The position numbers and the translations under genes are program-made. The notes below the pieces were generated by a model. It was not told where the DNA came from. It worked only from the letters and a program-made list of their open reading frames with translations, and ran no database searches. Of a DNA stretch of 62,222 nucleotides, positions 43,664-51,711 are shown piece by piece (position 1 is the stretch's first letter; each line of letters opens with the position of its first letter). The DNA lies in contig UPXY01000011.1 in assembly GCA_900538305.1 (NCBI GenBank), positions 1 through 62,222 of the forward strand, in the 5' to 3' direction. The stretch is from an uncultured Collinsella sp. (lineage in GTDB: Bacteria > Actinomycetota > Coriobacteriia > Coriobacteriales > Coriobacteriaceae).

Positions 43664-43985
43664 GACACGCCATGAGCCTTTGTCGAAAACGCTCGCCGCA
43701 GCTGTCGTGTTCAAAAAGTTAGGCATATCTAATAAAAGAGTAGACACATGGCGGTTGAGCCAGCGGGATGCCCTCACGTCAAGGTCCCACACCAATCCGG
43801 AAAACGTACTCGGTGGCGGAGATGGCGATCCTTCCGCGCGTGAGCAGGAACGCGGTCTACGATGGAGTTTCCTTGGAACGACTCTCTACCGTCGAGGAGG
43901 ATGAGGGATAGGAAGAGGGGGACGCTTCACGTTCAGGGGCGAGTTCCTCGAGTGGAGCAAGCGCCACGCGACGTGAATCTTGCCG
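43664..43985. other. 320-bp gap with a metal-box-like site
   Basis: No recognisable gene. GTTAGGCATATCTAAT at 43718-43733, preceded by AAAAA, matches the palindrome before the methyltransferase operon. Short plus-strand frames after it (for example one starting MAILPRVSRNAVYDG) look like eroded coding DNA but lack family features. The site may have controlled a gene now lost. Confidence 0.4.
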
Positions 43986-44738
43986 TCAGGTTGAAGGCCG
44001 AAGCCGAGAGCGCTCTTCTCGTTCTGGGATTGAATGCCAGCGCTGCTTTCTGAACTGCGTGGGCGTGCAGCCCCTGTCCCTTCGGAAGGCCTCCGTAAAT
44101 GCACCCGGCTTGGTATAGCCTACTTTTTCGCCGATTTCCGCTATCGCCAAATCGGTTTCGGCAAGCAGGCGAGCGGCCTCTTCCATGCGCTCGTGCGCGA
44201 CGTAGTGGGATGGCGACAGTCCCGTTGCCGTTTTGAAGAGGTTTTTCAACTTTGTCTTCCCTATGTAGAGCTGGTTTGCCAGGCGAGAGCAGGACAGGTC
44301 CCCTCCAAGGTTCGAGGCAATGTATCCGCAGATGAAATCGATGGCTTCGCGGTCTTCGCGAGTCAGGGGTATGCTGCGATGCTCTTTGGGGCAGAAAGAA
44401 GAATGCTGCATGACGAACGCGACGACTTCCGAGATCACCCCTTCGTAGAAGAGCTCCGCCGCCATCCCCGTGCCCTTGTAGCTTCGAGCCTTCTTGAGCA
44501 GGTTGACGAGATCCGGCATGTCATGCCTTCCGTCGGCTTCCAAGAAGGCTCTTCTCATGTCCCCAACGCTCCCGAACCTGCTTTGCAGGTAGGTGCGGTA
44601 GTAGTCAGGGGAAAAGGTAATCGACGTGCCCCTTGCCGACGCGCCTTCGGAAACGTGCGCCTCGTACTCTTCGCCCTCTCCTCCGAGATATACCGAGATC
44701 GCTCCGACGCTGAGCGGCGCTCCCTGCTTCTGCGCCAC
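43986..44738 (-). pseudogene. AraC-family regulator, 5'-truncated
   Basis: The 250 residues from a GTG include an AraC C-terminal pair of HTH motifs: LSCSRLANQLYIGKTKLKNLFKTATG and LAIAEIGEKVGYTKPGAFTEAFRRDRGCTPTQFRKQ. The preceding sensor part resembles regulators of iron and ABC clusters in gut anaerobes (ITFSPDYYRTYLQSRFG). In-frame codons continue about 24 residues upstream of the GTG without an ATG until a stop near 44810, so the start was probably lost. It could still give a protein from the GTG. Confidence 0.65.
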
Positions 44739-45066
44739 TCCGTCGATTTCGTCGTAGAACGAAACGCAAAGATGTTCGGTGCACCGATACCTCAGGATTC
44801 AGTTTTTCTTGAATGTCATTCTGAATAACAACCTCGAATAAAGAATGACATACAATCCGCAGTGCGTTAGCATTCAGAAACTCAAACCGCCTGTCCCTAT
44901 GGCCGAGCTAATCGGTCTGTGGGATAGGCGGTTTTCTTTGCTATTAGGTGATGGATAGATAGGGCTATTTGCTGTCAGGATAAAGGTCGATTTTTTTGGC
45001 ATTTTCTTTCGCTGTAAGCGGCTTTTGGGCGGCTTGTCATATCCTGATCCACGCGGGAAACACTGT
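44739..45066. other. 300-bp gap with terminator
   Basis: Holds the lost start of the AraC gene (to about 44810), then AT-rich DNA and a terminator at 44884-44940. The remaining bases to the hydrolase stop show no gene. Confidence 0.5.
44884..44940. terminator. bidirectional-type terminator
   Basis: AAACCGCCT-g-TCCC pairs with GGGA-t-AGGCGGTTT, with an inner GGCCGA/TCGGTC stem, and is followed by TTTTCTTTG. A runs precede it, so it could act in both directions, between the AraC gene and the hydrolase gene. Confidence 0.7.
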
Positions 45067-45987
45067 TCAGTGGGAACTCTCGTTTTCTCTTTCTCCACAT
45101 GGGCAATCCAGATATGAATAATCCAATGTGTGTTGGTGGATAAAGTCCGTCACCAGATCCGCGTATTGATCCAGCCGCACCAGCAGCGCCAGGTGACCGC
45201 CGGTCAGGTCGGTGACCACCGTGGGACTTGGCATCAGGGCGATCAGGTCCTCCCGGCAGGCTGGGGTGAAGGTGGTGTCGTCCTCGGACAAAATCAGCAG
45301 CACCCGCCCCTCCCACGGGGCAAAATCATTGCGGGTCATGCCAAAGTAGTGTTCTGCGTCACAGAGAAAGTCAATCATGTGCTGTTCATAGGGCTTGGTG
45401 AGCAGTTCCATCATAGCGCCGCACAGTTCCTCCATAGCGGCCTTTTCCTGGGCTGTAAAGCCATCGGTTTTCTTTTTCATCACCGCCCATCTCATCATCC
45501 GCTTGATGAGCGGAAACGGCAGGAAGGCAAGCCATTTTTTGAACTTCCGCTGGCTTTCGATTATCTTCATCAGATCCTGATACCCGGCCTTGCTCATGTT
45601 GCCGGACAGCGAGCAGGTGTTGGAGAGGACCAGCCCCTCCACCACTTCCGGGTGGCGGGAGGCGATGACCTGGGCCACTACGCCGCCCAGGGACTGTCCC
45701 ACCAGCCAGACCTTTTCCTTCAGGTGGCGGAGTAGTTCAGCCACGGCATCGGCAAACTCGCCGTTGTCCCCGAACTGGAGCTGATAGTCAAAGGTCAGCA
45801 CCGAAAAATCCCTGGCGAACCGGGCAAAGTGCTTATAAAACAGGTCGGACAGCCCAATGCCGCCTGTGAGCAGGACCAGCGTGGCTTTGGCCTGGGGATT
45901 TTGATAGTAGCGATAGGTAAAGAGTTTCCCGCTGCTGACCGTGAAGGTGGCGGCGGGATAAGTCCGGCGAAATTCTGCAAGCGTCAT
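45067..45987 (-). CDS. alpha/beta hydrolase
   Basis: A 306-residue alpha/beta hydrolase: oxyanion region VLLTGGIGLSDLFYKHF, nucleophile elbow LVGQSLGGVVAQ (Ser in GQSLGG), a long helical cap with KKWLAFLPFPLIKRMMRWAVMKKKTDG, acid residue near LILSEDDTTF and His in LTGGHLALLV. It may be an esterase or thioesterase-like enzyme. ATG 45987 has AAAGGAAG upstream. It is followed upstream by two more minus-strand genes and is clostridial in style. Confidence 0.85.
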   Translation of the reverse strand: MTLAEFRRTYPAATFTVSSGKLFTYRYYQNPQAKATLVLLTGGIGLSDLFYKHFARFARDFSVLTFDYQLQFGDNGEFADAVAELLRHLKEKVWLVGQSLGGVVAQVIASRHPEVVEGLVLSNTCSLSGNMSKAGYQDLMKIIESQRKFKKWLAFLPFPLIKRMMRWAVMKKKTDGFTAQEKAAMEELCGAMMELLTKPYEQHMIDFLCDAEHYFGMTRNDFAPWEGRVLLILSEDDTTFTPACREDLIALMPSPTVVTDLTGGHLALLVRLDQYADLVTDFIHQHTLDYSYLDCPCGERENESSH

Positions 45988-46002
45988 CAAATCTTCCTTT
46001 TT

Positions 46003-46662
46003 CTATTTTCCCTGCCGTTCTTTGTCCCAACGGGAACCCTTTTTGCAGATATAAAAGTCACAGCAGTCACCGCCGGCAGCCAGCGTTTTGGTACGGTAGA
46101 GCCGCCCACCCATCCAGTCGACGGACATCGTGTCCAGAGCGCATAGATAGGGAACCAGATGAGGAAGGCCCTCCTGTCGGCCCAGGGCACACAGACCGCA
46201 CTGGTGGTAAAGGATCGTATATTCCTCTGCATCCCGGCCGAAGATGACCTCGGCATTCCACTGAAAGGGGTTCCTATCTGCATCCGCCAAAGATGCAGTC
46301 GCTGCTCGCTTATATTGAGCCTTCAATGTAAATGCAGTCTTGGCTTTGCCCCGGAAGGCGGTCACAACCAGAGGAGAACGCATACTGGCACTTACCATGC
46401 CCTCAAAGCACTTTTCACTCATTTTTTCTTCTGCCGCCTTATAGATAGACAGCCATAGAATTCCACCAGTCAGGCAGACCCGCAACGGGTTTTCCATCAT
46501 GGAGCCAATGTCCGGGGTACGGGATACCATTTGCCGGTAAATCTGCTTAGAGAGCTGCTTCAACGCAGAAATATCCCATCCCAACTCCTGCCTTGCCAGA
46601 TACCGAAATGCGGCAGGAGCGATGGCAACCCACATCAGCCTTTCACAATATGTATAGTTCAT
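46003..46662 (-). CDS. L-2-amino-thiazoline-4-carboxylic acid hydrolase family protein
   Basis: A 219-residue protein I assign to the ATC hydrolase family by the C-terminal pattern YHQCGLCALGRQEGLPHLVPYLCALDTMSVDWMGGRLYRTKTLAAGGDCCDFYICKK. Its conserved Cys, Asp and CDF ending are hallmarks. ATC hydrolase opens a thiazoline ring on the way to cysteine in Pseudomonas, but many members have unknown roles. A GGAGG site precedes the ATG. It lies between the alpha/beta hydrolase and a methyltransferase. Confidence 0.8.
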   Translation of the reverse strand: MNYTYCERLMWVAIAPAAFRYLARQELGWDISALKQLSKQIYRQMVSRTPDIGSMMENPLRVCLTGGILWLSIYKAAEEKMSEKCFEGMVSASMRSPLVVTAFRGKAKTAFTLKAQYKRAATASLADADRNPFQWNAEVIFGRDAEEYTILYHQCGLCALGRQEGLPHLVPYLCALDTMSVDWMGGRLYRTKTLAAGGDCCDFYICKKGSRWDKERQGK

Positions 46663-46676
46663 GACAAACCTCCGTC

Positions 46677-47492
46677 TTACTTCCGCTCCACCAGCATCCG
46701 GGGGTCGCCCAGCATCATCATGGCCGCCCGGCGGCGGGAACCGAAAGCCTCCTGGGTCGTGTCGATGAGCCGTACATCCGCATATCCCATGTCCCGCAGT
46801 TCCTGGGCGAAGGCCTCCATGTTCCCGTACATGTGGGGCTTCATCTCATCGTTGAGGGCGAACACGCCGCCTTTTTTCAGCACCCGCAGGGTCTCCAACA
46901 GCAGAGCCTGCTTGTCCGCACCCATTACATTGTAGTAGACATAGTTGCTCACCACGGCGTCGAAACTCTCATCAGGGAAATCCAGCTTGTTCGCGTCCCC
47001 ATGCTTGAATACGCACCGGGCCGCCGCGCCCTCGCTTGCGGCGTTTTTCTCGCACATGGCCTGGCCGTAGCCGTAGGCCGCGCCCCAATAGTCGATGCCG
47101 GCGACCTCAGCATCCGGCCAGGTCAGCGCCGCCCGGATGCTCAGCGCCCCGGAGCCGCAGCCCACCTCTAAGAGACTGCCCTGGCCGTCGAAATTAAGAT
47201 GCGCGAGGACGGTCTTGTGCACCCGCTCCATCATCCCGCCTCCGCCGAAGGCATACTGTTTCCGTATCCATGTGATCCAGACCAGCAGGGCCAGCAGCGT
47301 CGCTGCGGCGACGGAGAACAGGACGCCCAGCGCGGCGATATGGAACACCGTAAATGACAGCACCGCCAGTACCACAGACAGCGCCAAAAGGGCGCCTACC
47401 ACATAGAAAACAGGGTTTGACATCCAGCTCCCGTAATGTTCCCCATGCGTCCCAAGGCGGATTTCTTTTTGCTGAACTTGATTTTGCTTCAT
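46677..47492 (-). CDS. membrane-anchored SAM-dependent methyltransferase
   Basis: A 271-residue protein with two N-terminal membrane spans (NPVFYVVGALLALSVVLAVL and AALGVLFSVAAATLLALLVWITWI), then a methyltransferase: LLEVGCGSGALSIRAAL, VAGIDYWGAAYGYGQAM, HGDANKLDFPDESFDAVVSNYVYYNV, LKKGGVFALNDEMKP. The anchor suggests a membrane substrate. ATG 47492 starts the anchored part; the open frame upstream is Arg-rich and unlike the family. It is first of the minus-strand set, 38 bases from the prophage-like genes. Confidence 0.85.
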   Translation of the reverse strand: MKQNQVQQKEIRLGTHGEHYGSWMSNPVFYVVGALLALSVVLAVLSFTVFHIAALGVLFSVAAATLLALLVWITWIRKQYAFGGGGMMERVHKTVLAHLNFDGQGSLLEVGCGSGALSIRAALTWPDAEVAGIDYWGAAYGYGQAMCEKNAASEGAAARCVFKHGDANKLDFPDESFDAVVSNYVYYNVMGADKQALLLETLRVLKKGGVFALNDEMKPHMYGNMEAFAQELRDMGYADVRLIDTTQEAFGSRRRAAMMMLGDPRMLVERK

Positions 47493-47529
47493 TCGCGCCG
47501 GGCCAACGCCGGAAAGGAGGTGACTGCCG

Positions 47530-47727
47530 CTAAAGGGCAAAGAGTATTGCCAGGATGGGAAGGGCCATGAACGCCGCCATCGTCGCACAGCCGACATTGC
47601 TGGAAAGCTGCCGCGGCGTGCTCTTCTCAGCGGGCTCGTCCTCGCGCGTCGCCTCTTCAACGGCGATGCTCGTGGCTATATCTTGAGGGTCCAGCCCGCC
47701 GCTTCCGTTGTAGTCGATGAAACGCAT
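47530..47727 (-). CDS. small tail-anchored protein
   Basis: This 65-residue protein has an acidic N-terminus with an EF-hand-like DYNGSGGLDPQD segment and one C-terminal membrane helix (GCATMAAFMALPILAILFAL). The start follows AGGAGGAACC. It is next to the HNH gene, nine bases downstream, so probably in the same transcript. Function unknown; phage or integrative element context. Confidence 0.6.
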   Translation of the reverse strand: MRFIDYNGSGGLDPQDIATSIAVEEATREDEPAEKSTPRQLSSNVGCATMAAFMALPILAILFAL

Positions 47728-47735
47728 GGTTCCTC

Positions 47736-48464
47736 CTACCTATCGTCGTGGTCGGCTTCTTTTAAGCCGCGCGCGGAGCAGAAATTGCCGAGCGCGATCA
47801 GGGCGTTTTTAACCGTGCTCTTTGATTGCCTGCCGAGCTCCTCTTTCGGGCCGCCGGCGGAGTATTCCTGGATCAGATCGCCTATCAGGCCGGGCAAGTC
47901 GTTCCAGCCGCACCCCTCCCATTTGCAGACGCGCGCAACGGCCCTCTTGTACGAGTAGCATGTGCCCGGGTTCCCGCCTCTGGTCTTGACCGTGTAGCCC
48001 TCTTCGGCGAGGAAGTCGTAGAACTCATCGGCAAGGCCATCGCCCGTCGCGTGAATGGCCCTGCGCAACCCGTTCGTTGCGGCATGCCGAGAGCCTGCGG
48101 CTGCCCTCCCGGCGCCGCCCTTCCGCGGCTCCGCCGAGTCGTATGCACGGTGACAGTTGCTGCAGAGGAACAGGAAGCATTCGCCCATGGGCTCGTGGGC
48201 GCGCATAACCTCTTCCTCGAACTCATGAAGGTCCGCTATGTCGTACTCATCGCCAGCCCGGTGCTTTTCCAGTACTTCCCGAACAATCGCCTTGCGCCCT
48301 CTTCCGTGGACGTGGGCGGCCTCAAGCGTCCTCTTCTCTCCGCAGTGTTCGCAGCGCCCGTTTGCGCGGGCTTTCAGCGGCCTCGACACGGTCTGCACGC
48401 GGTTCCTTATGCGCGGCATTATGAAGCAGTCGAAATCCTCGATTGTGCCTGTGAAGCTTGCCAT
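47736..48464 (-). CDS. HNH endonuclease-type protein
   Basis: A 242-residue protein with paired zinc ligands CEHCGEKRTLEAAHVHGRGRK and FLFLCSNCHRAYDS, the HNH pattern (His in AAHVH, Asn/His in SNCH). The C-terminal half, about residues 140-235, is a helical region with DFLAEEGYTVKTRGGNPGTCYSYKRAVARVC. HNH proteins are common in prophages and mobile elements. ATG 48464 has GGAAGG at good spacing; the ATG nine bases upstream sits on the ribosome site. Confidence 0.75.
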   Translation of the reverse strand: MASFTGTIEDFDCFIMPRIRNRVQTVSRPLKARANGRCEHCGEKRTLEAAHVHGRGRKAIVREVLEKHRAGDEYDIADLHEFEEEVMRAHEPMGECFLFLCSNCHRAYDSAEPRKGGAGRAAAGSRHAATNGLRRAIHATGDGLADEFYDFLAEEGYTVKTRGGNPGTCYSYKRAVARVCKWEGCGWNDLPGLIGDLIQEYSAGGPKEELGRQSKSTVKNALIALGNFCSARGLKEADHDDR

Positions 48465-48629
48465 GTTGTTCATCCTTCCGTTTAACGGCGTTACAGCGTC
48501 CGGCGCTGCCTGCTCCCCTCGTTTTACTGTTCCAGGGCGCAGTTGCGTAAGGGCTTGTTCGCCCTCCTTACTCCAGCGAGTACTAATAATGAAATTGCGC
48601 AGCGCTACTCGGCCCCGGCCGAAGGCCCC

Positions 48630-49238
48630 TTAGCGCCCGATGCTCTTGAGGTATCCTTGCACGTTCTCGGCGAACTTGCCGAACTGCGGCTTGTTCCAGT
48701 ACTCGACCGACTGCCGCAGCGATTCGCACGCGTTGCCGAAGCTGGGCTCGCCGAGCTCTTCCTGTATGCGACCCATGTAGTACTCAAGGTCTTTCATCTT
48801 CATGTTGCGGGTGTTGGGCTTGCCAGCGACCAGGTTGTCGAGGATCACCAGGTAGATGAACGCGCTGCCACGGCTCATCCCGGTGTCCCCCGAGATCTCT
48901 TCTGCCAGCCGTTGGGCGTCGAATCCCGGAGTCCCGTGGGTCTCGGAGAAGGCTCGCCAGACGCACTCGACCATCTCGAAGGTGATCTTGCCGGTGCTGC
49001 GCTGGGCCTGTTTAGAAGGCTCGGGCTGCTGGGGCGCTGCTGCAGGCTCGAGGGAAGTCGGCGCCGTTGCCGCGCCCTGTATGGGGGCGAAGGGGTCGAA
49101 GGGGATCCGCCCCTCGGCGACGGTCCTCTGCAGGAAGAAGCGTATAGCGAGCTCTGTGGTGAGGCCCATGTCCCCGTAGACGGCCTGCGCGTCGCGGGCG
49201 AGCTCGTCGTCGATGTCGAAAGCGATTGTCGTGCTCAT
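48630..49238 (-). CDS. RelB/DinJ-like N-terminus fused to an unknown helical domain
   Basis: A 202-residue protein. Residues 1-50 (MSTTIAFDIDDELARDAQAVYGDMGLTTELAIRFFLQRTVAEGRIPFD) are a ribbon-helix-helix DNA-binding domain as in RelB/DinJ. A Pro/Ala linker follows, and residues 90-200 are an unassigned helical domain with EYYMGRIQEELGEPSFGNA. DinJ is about 85 residues, so the fusion is unusual. Repeats of TTCACT lie in its upstream region and likely form its operator. No toxin gene follows. Confidence 0.65.
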   Translation of the reverse strand: MSTTIAFDIDDELARDAQAVYGDMGLTTELAIRFFLQRTVAEGRIPFDPFAPIQGAATAPTSLEPAAAPQQPEPSKQAQRSTGKITFEMVECVWRAFSETHGTPGFDAQRLAEEISGDTGMSRGSAFIYLVILDNLVAGKPNTRNMKMKDLEYYMGRIQEELGEPSFGNACESLRQSVEYWNKPQFGKFAENVQGYLKSIGR

Positions 49239-49370
49239 AGTGAACCTCCTTGTTTTGATGTTCACTATTCTACAAATTCACTTTCTCTTGTCAATAGTAA
49301 ATAGATAGTCAAATTCACTTTGACAATTCACTAATACTAGTTAATAGGTTTACAACCTCACTATCATTGT
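49239..49370 (-). promoter_or_regulatory. operator region with repeated TTCACT
   Basis: TTCACT occurs at 49261, 49277, 49314 and 49327, with an inverted copy (AGTGAA) at 49239-49244 touching the start codon. GTCAAA-ttcac-TTTGAC is a palindrome within. The stretch is AT-rich compared with both neighbours and lies just upstream of the ribbon-helix-helix gene, so autoregulation by that protein is likely. Confidence 0.5.
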
Positions 49371-49606
49371 GCCGTCAAATAGCCGGGCGTGCTCGCCGTG
49401 TCTATGCGGAAGTACGTGTACGAAGTGGCTGAGCTGGACATGGCCTTGCTGACTCCGGACACTTGGGATAGCTGGCCGAGCGTCAGGTTACGCTCGGCGC
49501 GCGCCATGCGGCGCGGCGAGTTCAGGCACGTCGAGCACGCCGCGCGCTTGTAGACCTCGTCGAGCAGCGCCGTGTAGTTCTTGGTGGATGCGATGGAGTT
49601 CGCCAT
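49364..49606 (-). pseudogene. phage major capsid protein remnant
   Basis: The first about 35 residues (MANSIASTKNYTALLDEVYKRAACSTCLNSP) resemble the N-terminus of phage major capsid proteins that follow scaffold genes. The remaining 45 residues do not continue the capsid fold and end at 49364, where the full protein would need about 300. The gene is three bases downstream of the scaffold gene, as in phage head modules. I take it as a deletion remnant. Confidence 0.45.
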
Positions 49607-49609
49607 GTC

Positions 49610-50137
49610 CTATTCCTCCTCGTCGTCGATGCCGGCGATCTTTCGCCAGCGCCTCATCTGCGCGCCCTCGTCGGTAGCCGCTCCCGCGTTCGGCAGTCCC
49701 GTCGCGCCCGCCCGTGCAGAGGCGGCAGCCCCCGCGCCGAAGAGCCACGGCTCCGCCGCCTTGAGCTTGTCTATGTCGTTGTCGTAGTCGGGGAGCAATG
49801 CCCGCGCTGCCTTGACGTTGCGCGCCCCCGCGAGCTGGAGCTCGAAGCCCACGCGCTCCTCGTCGCCCCTGCGGCGCAGCTCGTCCATCTCCTTGCGCAG
49901 GGCCTCCGCGCCCTCGGCGGTCTTCGCCGCCTCCGCGATCTCGCCCTCGAGCTCGGCGATGCGCGCGTCGCGCTCCTTCAGAGCTGCCTCGTAGTCCGCA
50001 TGCGCCTGGGAGACGCCGTCATCAACCTTGGGGCTCGCGGCAGCGCCGTCGCCCCCGCTCACCTGCGCCGGCGCGCCCTGCGGCTCCTGCGCCGCGCCCT
50101 CGCCGACCTGCCTCGCCTCGTCCTGCAAGCCATCCAT
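49610..50137 (-). CDS. phage scaffolding protein-like
   Basis: A 175-residue protein with an acidic disordered start, a long coiled coil (residues about 50-95: YEAALKERDARIAELEGEIAEAAK...), and a C-terminal part ARALLPDYDNDIDKLKAAEPWLFG typical of phage capsid scaffold proteins. It is followed directly by the capsid-like remnant. ATG 50137 has AAAGGAC upstream. The rest of the head genes are missing, so this is a leftover of a prophage. Confidence 0.6.
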   Translation of the reverse strand: MDGLQDEARQVGEGAAQEPQGAPAQVSGGDGAAASPKVDDGVSQAHADYEAALKERDARIAELEGEIAEAAKTAEGAEALRKEMDELRRRGDEERVGFELQLAGARNVKAARALLPDYDNDIDKLKAAEPWLFGAGAAASARAGATGLPNAGAATDEGAQMRRWRKIAGIDDEEE

Positions 50138-50377
50138 GACCCGTCCTTTCCATAAGGCGGGCAAAAAGAAAGCCCGCACCCAAACGATGGGTACAGGCTA
50201 TGGGCGCGTCACAAGCTTCTCCGATGGTGGTCGTGCCGTCCTTTAGCGGACGGCACGCAGTTAACCTTAGGTATCTTTTTGACCAAACGGGCTATTTCAG
50301 ACCAAATGGGCTAGAGAGTAGCCGAGAAGCGCATCATACTCGCAAAGAGTAAACCAACTCTAACTAAGGAGCGAACC
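50138..50377 (+). promoter_or_regulatory. leader of the iron island with hairpin and direct repeats
   Basis: A perfect GTGCCGTCC-tttagc-GGACGGCAC hairpin (50233-50256) closes the prophage side. Next come TTAACCTTAGG, resembling half of a DtxR box, and two direct repeats GACCAAACGGGCTA (50281-50294) and GACCAAATGGGCTA (50300-50313), 19 bp apart. Direct repeats of this spacing suit an AraC dimer. They lie 65-97 bp before the ECF S-component start. Confidence 0.55.
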
Positions 50378-50986
50378 ATGTCAGAAACCCCTTCCGCCTC
50401 CCGCGGCCTCAAAGGCCGCGACCTCATCACCGTCGGCATCTTCACTGCGCTCTACTTCGTCATCAACTTCCTCTTCATGCTGCTCAGCGGCCTGCATCCC
50501 TACCTTTGGGTGTTCATGCCCGCCATCGACGCCCTGTTCGCCGGAATCCCGTTCATGCTCGCCTGCGCGAAGGTGCCGAAGTTCGGGACGGTCCTCATCA
50601 TCGGAATGGTCCCCTCGCTCATCTACTTCATCACCGGGATGTTCACGCCCCTCATCCTCGGCCTCATGCTCGCTTCGTGCGTCGTCGCCGAGATCATCCG
50701 TGCCGCGACGCGCTATGAGAGCTTCGCGGGCAACGCCGTCGCCTACGCCGTGTTCGGTTTCGGCATGTGCGGAAGCCCGCTGCCCCTGTGGGCCTTCCAC
50801 GACTCGTTCGTCGCGCAGATCGCCGGGCAGGGCATGGGGGCCGATTACCTCGCGACGCTCGAGACGGCGGCAAACCCGGGCATGCTCGTTGCCATGTTCG
50901 CAGCGACTTTCGTCGCGGGGCTCATCGGCGCCTACATCGCCCGCGGGATGTTCAAGAAGCACTTCGTGAAAGCTGGCCTGGCGTAA
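50378..50986 (+). CDS. MptD-family ECF transporter S component
   Basis: A 202-residue membrane protein of the MptD/Trep_Strep family. It has LKGRDLITVGIFTALYFVINFLFMLLSG, then spans LWVFMPAIDALFAGIPFMLACAKVP, TVLIIGMVPSLIYFITGMF and the C-terminal GMLVAMFAATFVAGLIGAYIARGMFKKHF. S components bind the substrate for the ECF T and ATPase subunits encoded next. In Mycobacterium avium subsp. paratuberculosis, mptD lies with YbtPQ-like genes, as here. The substrate is unknown; iron or a siderophore is inferred from context. Confidence 0.8.
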   Translation: MSETPSASRGLKGRDLITVGIFTALYFVINFLFMLLSGLHPYLWVFMPAIDALFAGIPFMLACAKVPKFGTVLIIGMVPSLIYFITGMFTPLILGLMLASCVVAEIIRAATRYESFAGNAVAYAVFGFGMCGSPLPLWAFHDSFVAQIAGQGMGADYLATLETAANPGMLVAMFAATFVAGLIGAYIARGMFKKHFVKAGLA

Positions 50987-51711
50987 TGCGGACGTCCGAA
51001 ACTGATGCCCGTCGCATCCTTGGTGTTCGCAAGGGGAAGGGTCTCATAGATCCAGACCCGCGCACGCTCATGGGGGTGCTCGTCGCCGTGTCGGTAGCGG
51101 CCTTCATGGGCAAATCCATCGAATCCGAGCTCCTGCTCGTCCTCACGGCCTCCGTCCTGCAGGCGCTCTGCGGCCATGTTCGCATGGCGGTCGGCTTCGC
51201 GGTCCTGTATGCCGCGCTGTGGGCGGTTCTCAACGTCGTGCTTCCCGGCGTCGGCGGGGTGGCGGCGACGATGTTCACCATCAGCCTCACGTTCGCGCGC
51301 AAGATCTACCTCTGCCTCATGGTGGGCACCCTGCTCGTGAGGGACAACACCGTCCACCGCATCGCCTCGGCCCTCGCGAAGCTGCGCGTGCCCCAGACGG
51401 TCCTCATCCCCCTGACCGTCACGATGCGCTACTTCCCAACGCTTAAGGAGGAGGCGGCTCACATCCGGGACGCCATGGCGCTCCGCGACATCCCGGCGGC
51501 AAGTCGCCTCGAATGCTTCGCGGTGCCCCTCGTCATGTCAGCGACCTCCACGGCCGAGGAGCTCTCTCGTGCCGCGACGTGCCGGGGGATTGAAAACCCC
51601 GCCCCGTCCACGGACACGGAGAGGCTTTCCATGCGCGCGTCGGACTGGGCGATCCTCTCGGCGGCAGCGGCGGCGGTGGCCGCGGTTGCCTTGTGGGGAG
51701 GTGCTGTCTGA
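50986..51711 (+). CDS. ECF transporter T component
   Basis: A 241-residue CbiQ/EcfT-type protein with spans around residues 28-120 and the ATPase-coupling motif AATCRGIE near residue 205 (Ala-x3-Arg-Gly of EcfT). Its first codon overlaps the S-component stop (TAATG), and its stop overlaps the next start (TGATG), so translation is coupled. It transmits ATPase motion to the S component. Confidence 0.85.
   Translation: MRTSETDARRILGVRKGKGLIDPDPRTLMGVLVAVSVAAFMGKSIESELLLVLTASVLQALCGHVRMAVGFAVLYAALWAVLNVVLPGVGGVAATMFTISLTFARKIYLCLMVGTLLVRDNTVHRIASALAKLRVPQTVLIPLTVTMRYFPTLKEEAAHIRDAMALRDIPAASRLECFAVPLVMSATSTAEELSRAATCRGIENPAPSTDTERLSMRASDWAILSAAAAAVAAVALWGGAV

Noticed and set aside
47505..47575. 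AAAGGAGGTGACTGCC on the plus strand as a start of a small gene
   Set aside because: The frame is only 16 codons and lies opposite the end of the small tail-anchored gene; probably chance.
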